In this document: positions 1 through 7,714 of the stretch, one piece after another | Numbering within the stretch: position 1 is the stretch's first letter | Layout: each line of letters starts with the position of its first letter | NCBI GenBank assembly: GCA_002320595.1 | Contig: DCKB01000034.1 | Coordinates: 25,308 to 89,307, forward strand | Source: Christensenella sp. UBA1685 | Lineage (GTDB): Bacteria > Bacillota > Clostridia > Christensenellales > CAG-138 | Reading direction: 5' to 3' | Length of the DNA: 64,000 nucleotides | Translations under genes and position numbers: made by a program | The notes under the pieces: generated by a model | The model's database searches: none | Told to the model about the DNA's origin: nothing | Seen by the model: the letters and a program-made list of their open reading frames with translations, nothing else

Positions 1-2
1 CG

Positions 3-689
3 CCTTTTACCTATGGATATTACGACGGGTGGGAAATCATCATAAGCAGCTTTGAACTGCTGATGTTTGCGCTCTTGGCGGTCTGTATCGTTATCGCCCC
101 TGTTTTTTCCGGCGAGTATCAAGCCGGTACGGACGCAGTTATCTTATCCGCAAAGTATGGGAAAACGAAACTGACAACGGCGAAAATCATAGCGTCCTAT
201 CTGTTTGGCGGGCTTTCCTTTACGCTTCATGTAGTTGTGGCTCTTGGTCTGCCCCTTGCGGCATTTGGCTTTGACGGGTGGGATTTGCCGCTGCAAATCG
301 CAAACACCACCATACCGTACCCTTTTACATTCCTGCAAGCTGCTCTTGTGAATTTGGGCGTAGTTTATCTTGTGCTGTTTGCCATGATCGGCTTGACGCT
401 CCTGTTATCTGCAAAAATGAAAAGTCCGTACCTTGTGCTGATCGTGCTTGTGCCTGTCCTTTTCATTCCGCTGTTCCTCTCACCCAACGGAACGACGGGC
501 ATATACAATCTGACCCTGTTCCTGCTTCCGTACCGTTCCACTATCCCGGAGGTTGGAAAATATATCTCCTATCAGTTTGGAGGGCTTGTCTTGGACGCAT
601 TTACCGTGAGAGCCATTCTGTACGCGCTCCTTACGGCGGCTATGCTGCCCCTTGCAAGGCTTGGCTTCAAGAAACATCAAGTATCATGA
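3..689 (+). CDS. ABC-2-type transporter permease, 5'-truncated by window edge
   Basis: The frame is already open at the edge, so these 228 residues are the C-terminal part of a longer protein. It shows about six strongly hydrophobic membrane segments. The segment after the first visible one reads GEYQAGTDAVILSAKYGKT, the conserved cytoplasmic motif of ABC-2 permeases (E-Y-x-x-G-T-x-x-x-x-L-x-x-x-x-x-R/K). An ABC ATPase partner is expected just upstream, outside the window. The next gene starts 10 bp downstream, so the two are probably co-transcribed. The exported substrate is unknown; peptide-antibiotic export or protection is an inference from the neighbouring module. Confidence 0.7.
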   Translation, partial: PFTYGYYDGWEIIISSFELLMFALLAVCIVIAPVFSGEYQAGTDAVILSAKYGKTKLTTAKIIASYLFGGLSFTLHVVVALGLPLAAFGFDGWDLPLQIANTTIPYPFTFLQAALVNLGVVYLVLFAMIGLTLLLSAKMKSPYLVLIVLVPVLFIPLFLSPNGTTGIYNLTLFLLPYRSTIPEVGKYISYQFGGLVLDAFTVRAILYALLTAAMLPLARLGFKKHQVS

Positions 690-699
690 GGGGGCAAAC

Positions 700-1071
700 A
701 TGAAGAAGAAAAAAATCTATTTTGTGGGAATTGGTGTACTGTTGGTTGTGGCTGTTTTTGCGCTGCTTACAAATATTCCGAAATGGTCTGAAAAGAACTT
801 TGAAGCTGTCGTAAAGGAAACCGTCACCATGCCGGCCGGGGAAAACCGTCTGATTGTGGAGCGCACAACGGAAATCTACGGGAGTCCTTTGAATTCCCTG
901 CATATAGGGGAGGAAACAAAGCTGCTTGATGCAAACGGAAACAGAATATCCGTTGAGGACTTGCAGCCAGGAACGAAGGTAAAAGTTACTTTGAAAGACG
1001 CTTTTACTGAAGAAACACCCTTTTACTATCCGACCGTCTATGAAATCAGAGTAATAGAAAACGCTTCATAA
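700..1071 (+). CDS. small membrane-anchored extracytoplasmic protein (DUF3221-like)
   Basis: This 123-residue protein has a lysine-rich N-terminus followed by one hydrophobic segment (about residues 6-24), so it is anchored or secreted. The rest is a small beta-rich domain with GEETKLLDANGN, then a 'PGTKVKVT' strand and a C-terminal Y-P-T-V-Y-x-I-R. This resembles the OB-like DUF3221/YobA-type proteins often coded beside ABC-2 transporters; the match is from memory and weak. The start was chosen at ATG 700 because GAGGGGG lies just upstream; an earlier in-frame start would overlap the permease gene. Function unknown. Confidence 0.55.
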   Translation: MKKKKIYFVGIGVLLVVAVFALLTNIPKWSEKNFEAVVKETVTMPAGENRLIVERTTEIYGSPLNSLHIGEETKLLDANGNRISVEDLQPGTKVKVTLKDAFTEETPFYYPTVYEIRVIENAS

Positions 1072-1100
1072 CAATGAGTAGGGACAGAGAGGAGAAACAA

Positions 1101-1421
1101 ATGAAAAAGTATCAGTTATCAAAACTATCGTCAAGAAAAATCATCAAGTGGATATGTTTGAATTATGGCATTTATATACTTGCATTTTTCACTCTGGGTT
1201 TCATGGGAAAGATCAAAACAATCCTAATAATTAACTTTGTCTTAGATGTGATTATCTGTTTCGTTTCCTTAGTGCTGAACACTGTGCTGTTTAAGCGCAG
1301 ATATGAAACATCACTTGTTGGTAAAGTCGGACTGCTTTTGATTACATTGTTTTTTATCGCATTTACTTACTTCGCTTTCTTAATGCCAGAAGCAGGTATG
1401 CCCCCAGTTCTGTTTGCATGA
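1101..1421 (+). CDS. small membrane protein, unknown function
   Basis: A 106-residue protein with three predicted membrane helices (about residues 18-36, 42-62 and 75-93) and a basic cytoplasmic N-terminus. GGAGAAACAA directly before ATG 1101 decides the start. It follows the DUF3221-like gene by 29 bp and probably closes the same operon, since the regulator gene 86 bp downstream has its own leader. No family recognised. Its position suggests an accessory to the ABC-2 transporter or an envelope-stress protein, which is inference. Confidence 0.5.
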   Translation: MKKYQLSKLSSRKIIKWICLNYGIYILAFFTLGFMGKIKTILIINFVLDVIICFVSLVLNTVLFKRRYETSLVGKVGLLLITLFFIAFTYFAFLMPEAGMPPVLFA

Positions 1422-1456
1422 GCTGATGATCACTTGGATCAACTGAATAGAAGTCA

Positions 1457-1476
1457 ATCTGCCGCACGACGGCAAA
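1457..1476. repeat. 20-bp direct repeat, copy 1
   Basis: ATCTGCCGCACGACGGCAAA occurs here and again, identical, at 5881-5900. The surrounding bases are also similar (CTGAATA before, GAA after). The two copies lie just outside the regulator-kinase-ABC-PspC block. This copy is in the leader of the response regulator gene. Confidence 0.8.
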
Positions 1477-1506
1477 TGAATATGGACAGAAAGGAGGGAG
1501 AAATAC

Positions 1507-2202
1507 ATGAATAGTGTCTTACTGATTGATGATGATAAGGAACTTTGCGCTCTTATGAAAAAATGTGTAGAACAGGAAAATCTATCTGTTATTACCGCAC
1601 ATAACGGAGCAGAGGGATTACGGCTTGCAAGTGAAAATAACTGTTCACTTATCATTTTAGATGTAATGCTGCCGGACATAGATGGTTTTCAAGTTTTGAG
1701 AAAAATAAGAGAGGTTAGCATTGTACCGGTACTTATGCTTACAGCAAAAAATGATGAGAGTGACAAAGTTCTTGGCTTGCGTATTGGTGCTGATGATTAT
1801 TTGACAAAGCCCTTTGGTATCAATGAACTTACAGCTCGCGTCAATTCCCTGATTCGACGCTTTACCACCTTGAATCCCTCAACAGGGGGCGAAACGGAAT
1901 CTATTATTTTCAAAGAAATGGTTATTGATAAGGCGAACCGACTTGTGACAATAAACGGTAATATCATTGATCTTACTGGCAAAGAATTTGATTTACTTTT
2001 ATTCTTGGCAGGAAACAAAGGGCGTGTATTCACGAAAAAGCAAATATACACGCAAGTCTGGGAAGAAGATTATGCTTTTGATGACAGCAATATTATGTCT
2101 TTTATCAGCAAGTTAAGAAAGAAAATTGAGCCGGACCCGGAACAGCCCTTTTATATCCAGACGGTGCGCGGTGTGGGGTATCGCTTCAATAAGGAGGCGT
2201 GA
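1507..2202 (+). CDS. OmpR/VanR-family response regulator
   Basis: A 231-residue two-component regulator. The receiver domain (about 1-115) shows the acidic pair D8-D9, the phospho-acceptor D52 in LDVMLPDIDG, T79 and K101 in the YLTKPF motif. The OmpR-type winged-helix domain (about 130-228) ends with the typical QTVRGVGYRF. It is translated with the kinase gene (7-bp RBS spacing, genes nearly overlapping). It most likely activates the ABC genes through the tandem repeats before the ATPase gene. Regulators of this type control bacitracin, nisin and other peptide-antibiotic resistance transporters; the inducer here is inferred. Confidence 0.9.
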   Translation: MNSVLLIDDDKELCALMKKCVEQENLSVITAHNGAEGLRLASENNCSLIILDVMLPDIDGFQVLRKIREVSIVPVLMLTAKNDESDKVLGLRIGADDYLTKPFGINELTARVNSLIRRFTTLNPSTGGETESIIFKEMVIDKANRLVTINGNIIDLTGKEFDLLLFLAGNKGRVFTKKQIYTQVWEEDYAFDDSNIMSFISKLRKKIEPDPEQPFYIQTVRGVGYRFNKEA

Positions 2203-2204
2203 AA

Positions 2205-3128
2205 ATGGATATCAATGTGTATCTTTTGGCGGGGCTTATTGTTTCCTTGTTCGTGATCCTGTATCTGGTTGCAAATCTGCTTCGTGTCCGGCAGCAGCTT
2301 TCCTTTATCAATGAGGCTTTGAAGGATCTGAAAGACGGCAACCTGAACAGGCGGGTGCTGACACAGAAAAATGATATGACAAGGCAGATTTGCTATGACA
2401 TTAATGAGATTGCAATAACGAGCCAATCCCGGCTCATTCAGCAAAAGCAGGCGGAGCAGGCATATAAACGCCTAATGACAAGCCTTTCCCATGATGTAAA
2501 AACACCATTGGCTTCTCTTGTGGGGTATCTGGAGGCAATCGAAAGCGGATTTGTGGAAGGCGCCGAAAAAGACGAATACATCCATGTTGCTTTTGAAAAG
2601 GCCAACCGCCTGAAAGAATTTGTGGCAACTCTGTTTGAGTGGGTGAAGCTGGATGCCGGGGAACAGATATATCATTTCAGTGTATTCGATATTAACGAAC
2701 TGACCCGGAATGTGGTTGCGGAGTGGGTCCCCATCCTGGAAAGTGCAGATATGGAATATAACATTGATATTCCCGAAAAAGAGTGTCCTGTCCGTGCTGA
2801 TCTAAACGCATATACCCGCATACTGAATAACCTTTTGCAGAATGTTCTCACCCATAGCGGTGCCGACCATTTGACTTTGGGTATCGAGGATGAAGCACAT
2901 CGGGTCAAGATCATGGTGGCGGATAATGGCAGGGGTATTTCATCCAGTGACCTTCCGCACATCTTTGAAAGAATGTATCAGGGCGATCATTCCCGGTCCG
3001 TGAAGGGAAATGGGCTTGGACTTTCTATCGCAAAGGAACTTGTCACCGCCCACAAAGGGACGATCACGGCGGCCAGCGTTCCCGGAACTGAAACCACATT
3101 TACGGTGCTGTTGCCGAAAGCCCTGTGA
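2205..3128 (+). CDS. sensor histidine kinase
   Basis: A 307-residue membrane kinase with one clear N-terminal membrane helix (about 4-24), then a short HAMP-like linker. The H-box SLSHDVKTPL puts the phospho-histidine near residue 96. The N-box (NNLLQNVLTH), G1-box (DNGRGI) and G2-box (GNGLGLSIAK) are intact. There is almost no extracellular sensor loop, as in intramembrane-sensing kinases that read out their partner ABC transporter; that is inference from family knowledge. ATG 2205 is preferred over a GTG two codons earlier because AAGGAGG ends 7 nt before it. Confidence 0.88.
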   Translation: MDINVYLLAGLIVSLFVILYLVANLLRVRQQLSFINEALKDLKDGNLNRRVLTQKNDMTRQICYDINEIAITSQSRLIQQKQAEQAYKRLMTSLSHDVKTPLASLVGYLEAIESGFVEGAEKDEYIHVAFEKANRLKEFVATLFEWVKLDAGEQIYHFSVFDINELTRNVVAEWVPILESADMEYNIDIPEKECPVRADLNAYTRILNNLLQNVLTHSGADHLTLGIEDEAHRVKIMVADNGRGISSSDLPHIFERMYQGDHSRSVKGNGLGLSIAKELVTAHKGTITAASVPGTETTFTVLLPKAL

Positions 3129-3167
3129 CAACACGGGGCTTTTCTTGCTTTCAAAACAAGAAAAAAA

Positions 3168-3209
3168 CAAGGTTCCGGCAAGGTTATGGCAAGGTTCGTG
3201 CGCTATACT
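3168..3209 (+). promoter_or_regulatory. probable response-regulator operator and promoter of the ABC operon
   Basis: CAAGGTT occurs three times at exact 11-bp steps (3168, 3179, 3190), followed by a -10-like TATACT (3204-3209). There is no consensus -35; the second repeat sits where it should be. Helically phased tandem half-sites replacing a -35 are typical of OmpR-family activated promoters. Confidence 0.65.
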
Positions 3210-3273
3210 TTGGATAGTGATACTTCCGTCTGCACACGGTTGAATTGTCACATTCAGAAAGCGAGGATTATCT

Positions 3274-4197
3274 ATGAATGATTTTATGATTGAAACAACA
3301 CAACTGACAAAAATGTATGGCGGGCAGAAAGCCGTCAACTGTGTTGATCTTCATGTAAGAAAAGGACGGGTTTATGGCCTGTTGGGGCGCAACGGAGCAG
3401 GCAAAACCACGATTATGAAAATGATCCTGGGATTGACCCCTATTACTTCCGGCGAAGTGTCTGTGTTCGGACAGAATATCAAGGGCCGAGAAAAGCGTGT
3501 CTATCCCCGTATTGGTGCCATTATCGAAACACCGGGATTTTATCCCAACCTGACCGGGACAGAGAATTTGGAGATTTTCGCAAGGCTGCGCGGGACCGCC
3601 GCTCCTAACGCGGTAAAGGATGCCTTGGAGATCGTCGGCCTGCCTTATAAGGATAAAAAGCTGTTCAGCAAGTATTCCCTTGGCATGAAGCAGCGGCTTG
3701 GGATTGCAAACGCCATCCTCCATGACCCGGAGCTGCTGATCTTGGACGAGCCGACCAACGGCCTTGACCCCATCGGTATTGCTGAAATGCGTGAGTTTAT
3801 CCGCAAATTGAGCGTAGAACACGGCAAGACTATTTTACTTTCCAGCCATATTCTTTCGGAAATCGCTGTGCTGGCTGATGAAATTGGCATTATCGACCAC
3901 GGCGTTCTGCTGGAAGAAACCAGCATGGCGGAACTGGAAAAGAAAAACAGCAAATATATCCTTCTGGAAGTTTCTAATGTGCCGAAAGCAACCTTGATTT
4001 TGGAGCGTCAATTTGGACTGAAAGATTATTCCGTACAAGGCGATCAGACGCTTCGCATTTATGATACCGCTTTGGATATGGCTGCGGTCAATAAAGCCCT
4101 TGTCATGCAGAATATAGCCGTAGCCAGCTCCCAGCTCTGTAACGATACCTTGGAGGACTACTTCAAGAAGATTACGGGAGGTGAGGGCATTGCTTAA
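3274..4197 (+). CDS. ABC transporter ATP-binding protein, BcrA/lantibiotic-protection type
   Basis: A 307-residue ATPase with Walker A at about 36-46 (GRNGAGKTT), Q-loop, signature YSLGMKQRLG, Walker B LLILDEPTNGLDP and the switch histidine in LLSSHILSE. A C-terminal extension of about 90 residues is typical for the BcrA/NisF/SpaF group. It drives two permeases coded immediately downstream; such transporters protect the cell from bacitracin or lantibiotics at the membrane. The operon is preceded by a regulator-kinase pair and the 11-bp-phased repeats, so antibiotic induction is likely. Substrate unproven. Confidence 0.9.
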   Translation: MNDFMIETTQLTKMYGGQKAVNCVDLHVRKGRVYGLLGRNGAGKTTIMKMILGLTPITSGEVSVFGQNIKGREKRVYPRIGAIIETPGFYPNLTGTENLEIFARLRGTAAPNAVKDALEIVGLPYKDKKLFSKYSLGMKQRLGIANAILHDPELLILDEPTNGLDPIGIAEMREFIRKLSVEHGKTILLSSHILSEIAVLADEIGIIDHGVLLEETSMAELEKKNSKYILLEVSNVPKATLILERQFGLKDYSVQGDQTLRIYDTALDMAAVNKALVMQNIAVASSQLCNDTLEDYFKKITGGEGIA

Positions 4198-4927
4198 ACT
4201 GATCCAGATCGAATTTATGAAACTGCGCCGCAGGAAACTTGTATGGCTCATGCTGCTGGCATCCCTCGTTATGCCTTTCTTCGCATTTTTGTATTACGGC
4301 TATTTTGGCAAGACTGGAATAGACCCCGCAGCATTTTATAAGTGGTCTGCTTTCGGATATACGATGTTGATTATCCTGCCGTTTGTTTTGGGAATGTTGT
4401 GTACGATACTCATGTATAACGAAAATCGGTATGATATGCTCAAACAACTTTGGATTGTGCCAGTCAGCAGATTGGGTTATTTTTTCAGCAAGTTCTTTGT
4501 GGTGTTGATCTATTCCGTTTGCTTTATGTTGATTACTGCCATTGCTTCTGTTTTGTTCAGCGTACTACCTGGATATGTGGTATTTGAATGGGGCAGCATA
4601 TTCTTTCTGATGAAAAAATGTTTGGAGATTGCTTTGTTTACCGCTTTCGCAATGCTTCCGGTGTTGGCAGTCACAGCATCCCAAAAAGGTTATATCCTGT
4701 CGGTGTGCATCACCCTGATATACGCTTTTGCGGGGTTCTTTATGACCCCTATCAATATGTATCTGCACCCCCTTTCCTGCGTTTCGGTTATTGTTTCAAG
4801 AAGTGGGGATATTCCGGGGCTTACGCTTCCGCAGGCTGTTCATGCTCCTGTGGCAATTCTCGGTATCTTCCTGTGGAGCGTTGCCGCTACGCTGTTTGCA
4901 ATGGTGACATTGAACAGAAGAAAGTGA
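4190..4927 (+). CDS. lantibiotic-protection ABC permease (MutE/EpiE type)
   Basis: About 245 residues with six hydrophobic segments. The N-terminus (LIQIEFMKLRRRK) is the classic opening of MutE/EpiE/SpaE-type permeases. The gene overlaps the ATPase gene; a GGGAGG sequence around 4176 leaves TTG 4190 as the best-spaced start, with GTG 4181 as an alternative three codons earlier. It should form a heteromeric channel with the next gene product and be powered by the preceding ATPase. Confidence 0.8.
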   Translation: MLKLIQIEFMKLRRRKLVWLMLLASLVMPFFAFLYYGYFGKTGIDPAAFYKWSAFGYTMLIILPFVLGMLCTILMYNENRYDMLKQLWIVPVSRLGYFFSKFFVVLIYSVCFMLITAIASVLFSVLPGYVVFEWGSIFFLMKKCLEIALFTAFAMLPVLAVTASQKGYILSVCITLIYAFAGFFMTPINMYLHPLSCVSVIVSRSGDIPGLTLPQAVHAPVAILGIFLWSVAATLFAMVTLNRRK

Positions 4928-4936
4928 GGTGAAACA

Positions 4937-5695
4937 ATGCGAATATTACTATGGGCGGAATGTCAAAAACTTCGTCGCTCAAATATCCTCTTATTGACCG
5001 CATTTGCTACTGTTTTTATTGCCGTTTTTGTCTTTATAGGCGGGAAAACTACGGTTCACGGTGTGGACTTTTCAGAAAGCAGCGGTTGGTATATGGCTAC
5101 CGCCTTAACATGGGCTACAATGTTCATACTTCCAGCCATGATCGCATTGCTCGGCAGTTATATGATTTGCAGAGAAGAACAGGACGATACGATAAAACAT
5201 CTTCGTTTAGTTCCCATAAACGAAACAAAATTGACTGCTGCAAAGATGATTGTCACTTTTGTTTTGAGTGTTCTGATTTATTTACTGCTCTTTATCATAA
5301 CCCTTGCAATCGAAGCAGTGCTGCATTTTTCAGCACTTTCTATCGAGACAGTTCTTGATTTCTTAAAGATGTATCTGATACAAGGGGCTGGAGTGTTTTT
5401 TGCGGTATCACCTATTATCGCCATTGTCCCTTACATGAAAAAAAGCTATTGGCTGGCGTTATTGCTGGCTGAAATATATTCATTTTCGGCATTGTTTATG
5501 AGTATGTCTAACGCATTGAAGCACTTTTACCCGATTACAGCGGTGTTTGGTGTGTCGGGATATTATGAAACGACTGTTCAAGAGCTGGCTTGCTGCATCA
5601 TTGCACTATCATTGTGCGGCTGTCTGGCAGCCGTTCTGTTAGTCGGATTAAATCATAGTCAGAAAGGAAAAAAGCATGAAGAAAAAATTATATAA
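4937..5695 (+). CDS. lantibiotic-protection ABC permease (MutG/EpiG type)
   Basis: A 252-residue membrane protein with about six hydrophobic segments and an N-terminal LLWAECQKLRRSN, matching MutG/EpiG/SpaG permeases. AGGTGAAACA precedes the ATG. It starts 9 bp after the first permease and its end overlaps the PspC gene by 20 bp, indicating one transcription unit. Together with the ATPase and first permease it completes a three-component FEG-type immunity/resistance transporter. Confidence 0.8.
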   Translation: MRILLWAECQKLRRSNILLLTAFATVFIAVFVFIGGKTTVHGVDFSESSGWYMATALTWATMFILPAMIALLGSYMICREEQDDTIKHLRLVPINETKLTAAKMIVTFVLSVLIYLLLFIITLAIEAVLHFSALSIETVLDFLKMYLIQGAGVFFAVSPIIAIVPYMKKSYWLALLLAEIYSFSALFMSMSNALKHFYPITAVFGVSGYYETTVQELACCIIALSLCGCLAAVLLVGLNHSQKGKKHEEKII

Positions 5696-5870
5696 AGTCA
5701 GACAAGGAAAGGTTTTAGCCGGTGTTTGCGGTGGTCTGGCAAAATACTTTGATGTAAGTCCTAAAGTGGTTAGATGGCTCTTTGTACTGATGTGTGCAGC
5801 TTTTTCAAGTGGATTGATTGTGTATATCCTCTTGATGATCTTTATGCGAAAGGAGCCAAAAAATAACTGA
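5676..5870 (+). CDS. PspC-domain small membrane protein
   Basis: A 64-residue protein consisting almost only of a PspC domain: basic N-terminus, VLAGVCGGLAKYFDVSPK, then a hydrophobic helix (about 34-56). AGAAAGGAAAAAAGC precedes the ATG. PspC proteins sense or buffer membrane stress. Small ones are often the last gene of lantibiotic- and bacitracin-inducible operons in Clostridia, which fits the position here. Confidence 0.88.
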   Translation: MKKKLYKVRQGKVLAGVCGGLAKYFDVSPKVVRWLFVLMCAAFSSGLIVYILLMIFMRKEPKNN

Positions 5871-5880
5871 ATATAGAATG

Positions 5881-5925
5881 ATCTGCCGCACGACGGCAAA
5901 AGAAAAAAAGCCGTCGTACAGCAGA
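5881..5925 (+). repeat. 20-bp direct repeat copy 2, forming one arm of a hairpin
   Basis: The first 20 bases are identical to 1457-1476. Bases 5882-5897 also pair with 5910-5925 (14 of 16 positions) around an A-rich loop. The second arm is not present at copy 1. The hairpin follows the PspC stop codon by 11 bp. Confidence 0.75.
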
Positions 5926-5948
5926 CCATTTGACACGCCTATTTGAAG

Positions 5949-5989
5949 CGGCGGCTTTTGAGGAAATTCAGAGCCGCCGTTTCTTTTTG
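5949..5989 (+). terminator. Rho-independent terminator
   Basis: CGGCGGCT (5949-5956) pairs with AGCCGCCG (5972-5979), followed by TTTCTTTTT. It ends the resistance operon. Confidence 0.75.
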
Positions 5990-6031
5990 CTCGTCAGAAA
6001 TCTTCGACGACCCTAACACTGTGTAAGTACG

Positions 6032-6067
6032 CGGCGGCACATAGGAGGATGCCGCCGTGCTTATTTT
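6032..6067 (+). terminator. hairpin with T-rich tail
   Basis: CGGCGGCA (6032-6039) pairs with TGCCGCCG (6050-6057), and TTATTTTT follows. The loop contains AGGAGG but no convincing reading frame starts after it. It may be a second terminator or a regulatory hairpin. Confidence 0.5.
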
Positions 6068-6188
6068 TGGTTTTCTGCACAATACCCATGATCTTCACCA
6101 GCTAAAAAAAGCGTAGCTCCCCCTGCGGAGAAGTCCGGCGTTGAGTATGTACTATACTGTGTAGCATCCTGCGGTTCTGCATCCCCGT

Positions 6189-6224
6189 GCGCCCGATTGG
6201 TCTTTGACCAGTCGGGCGCTTTTT
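6189..6224 (+). terminator. strong Rho-independent terminator
   Basis: A 12-bp stem (6189-6200 with 6208-6219, one G-T pair) with a 7-base loop is followed by TTTTT. It isolates the sigma-like gene downstream. The 443 bp between the PspC gene and that gene hold only these three hairpins and no credible gene. Confidence 0.9.
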
Positions 6225-6313
6225 GTCGTTTTCACAGCTTTTCTGTTGGCTGTCGTTCTCCGCCAGTTTGGGTTCGGTTCATTACCCACCCAAAACAAAA
6301 CGGAGGACAAAAT

Positions 6314-6799
6314 ATGTTTAACAGAAAAAGCAGCTATGCGCTGAATAAGAAAGATGCCAGCGCCATCGTTTACATAGACGCCAACGAAAACATCGTCCGT
6401 CTGACCTGCGAGGACTTCGCCAGCGAGGAAGAATTTCAGAAGTGGAAGTCCTGGTCGGATGAAAACTACCACACCGAGGACAATCGTGATGTGGTAGAGG
6501 GCAAGCACAATATGTCCATTGATGACCTGTCCGAAGCTGCGCTTGCCATTCCTGCCATTGATGTGGTTGTGGATCGCCAGCATGAAAGAGCAGAAAGGCA
6601 CAGACAGGCATCTGCAATGGTTTCTCAGATCAGGGACAAGCTGACGGAAACGCAGTTCCGTAGACTTTGGATGTATGAAGTGGAACAGAAGTCTTTGGAG
6701 GAAATTGCAGAGTTAGAAGGTGTGTCTGCACCGGCTGTATTCTACTCCATTGAGTTGGCTCACAAAAAAATTTCAAAAAAGTTTCCTGACTGGAAGTAA
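6314..6799 (+). CDS. sigma-70-like regulatory protein of the mobile element
   Basis: 161 residues. The C-terminal part (about 105-158) is a sigma region-4-like helix-turn-helix: TETQFRRLWMYEVEQKSLEEIA, here given only by its key features (an R-R-L-W-M-Y helix, then EIAELEGVSAPAVFYSI as turn and recognition helix), and it ends in KKISKKF. The N-terminal 100 residues are specific to this family. GGAGG lies 8 nt before ATG 6314. Similar proteins are found in Tn916/Tn1549-like elements, where they regulate element genes; there is no region 2, so it is not a complete sigma factor. Confidence 0.7.
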   Translation: MFNRKSSYALNKKDASAIVYIDANENIVRLTCEDFASEEEFQKWKSWSDENYHTEDNRDVVEGKHNMSIDDLSEAALAIPAIDVVVDRQHERAERHRQASAMVSQIRDKLTETQFRRLWMYEVEQKSLEEIAELEGVSAPAVFYSIELAHKKISKKFPDWK

Positions 6800-7366
6800 A
6801 AATACTTAAAAAATCGCCCTAAAAAAGATGATAGGTGAAGGGACATTCTCCACGAAACCTTTCACTGATCGTTGACAACTGAATAGACCATGATGCAGGC
6901 ACAAAACCCGCGTGATAGCGGCATAAGGTGCGCCGCCATGACGATAGCTCTAAGGAGGTGATTCTGGACAAGCTATCCGAGCGATCTACGCAGCCTTAGA
7001 CCCGGTTTGGCAAATCGGGCGCGATGACAGCGCGGCGGATAATGAAACTTGCTCACGCCCTCCCACAGACTTGAGGGGGAACCCTGCGGTATGCGCCAGT
7101 CCTTCGGACAGCGGTATCGTGGAGTTATGACAGCCCTGCCAGGGGCGGCCTGCATCATGCCTACCATCCGGGGTGCGTGGCAAACAGGATGGATGATCTC
7201 AAAAGAACGAACAGGACAGCCGCGCCGTTTTCTGCCTATGTTATGCGGCTCCAACCTTACCGGCGCAGCTAATCCTCGAAGTCAGATACCATGCGCTGAC
7301 GGTTTCCCCGTCAGCGTATTCATGTGGCTTTAAGGAAAACCCATAGACCAAGGAAAGGAGATCACC
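6800..7366 (+). other. 567-bp gene-free, hairpin-rich stretch (candidate structured RNA or cis region)
   Basis: No reading frame here has both an RBS and a credible protein. Several hairpins are visible, the clearest being CGCTGACGG/CCGTCAGCG (7294-7302 with 7308-7316). Others include GTCC-TTC-GGAC near 7110 and a pair of AGCCGC/GCGGCT blocks near 7220-7250. An AAGGAGGTGATT sequence around 6952 resembles a ribosome binding site but is not followed by a gene. A long leader RNA or a recombination/transfer site are both possible. Confidence 0.4.
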
Positions 7367-7591
7367 ATGATGCAATCGACACAGAATGAATTAAGAAACC
7401 ATGCGGATGAGCTGGTGGACATTCGTGAAATCTCGGTAGACAAAGACTTGCCGAAGGAAGAACGCATTACCGCCTTTATCCGTCAGATCAAAAACCCTTA
7501 CCGCTTCCGCTGCGGCGAATTTGTGGTGAACGCCTGCTTCGCCGGTAATGGGGTAACTTTGGAAGAATGTCTGCAAGGCATTTTGCGGTAA
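7367..7591 (+). CDS. DUF6870-like small protein of serine-recombinase elements
   Basis: A 74-residue protein with a helical acidic N-terminus and a core reading FIRQIKNPYRFRCGEFVVN followed by TLEECLQGIL. This Q-I-K-N-P-Y-x-F-x-C-G pattern is what I recall of the DUF6870 family, which sits beside large serine recombinases in Firmicutes elements. AAAGGAGATC precedes the ATG. The function is unknown; a recombination directionality or accessory role is a guess from position. Confidence 0.65.
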   Translation: MMQSTQNELRNHADELVDIREISVDKDLPKEERITAFIRQIKNPYRFRCGEFVVNACFAGNGVTLEECLQGILR

Positions 7592-7714
7592 ACGACAAAC
7601 TCGCATTTTTCCGCAGAGAGTGCTACAATAGGTGTGGAAAAGGATGAAAACTTAATAGACCTGATAACCACTCTTTTCATGCGGGAGCAATCCGGGAGAA
7701 AGGAGTGCTTTTTC

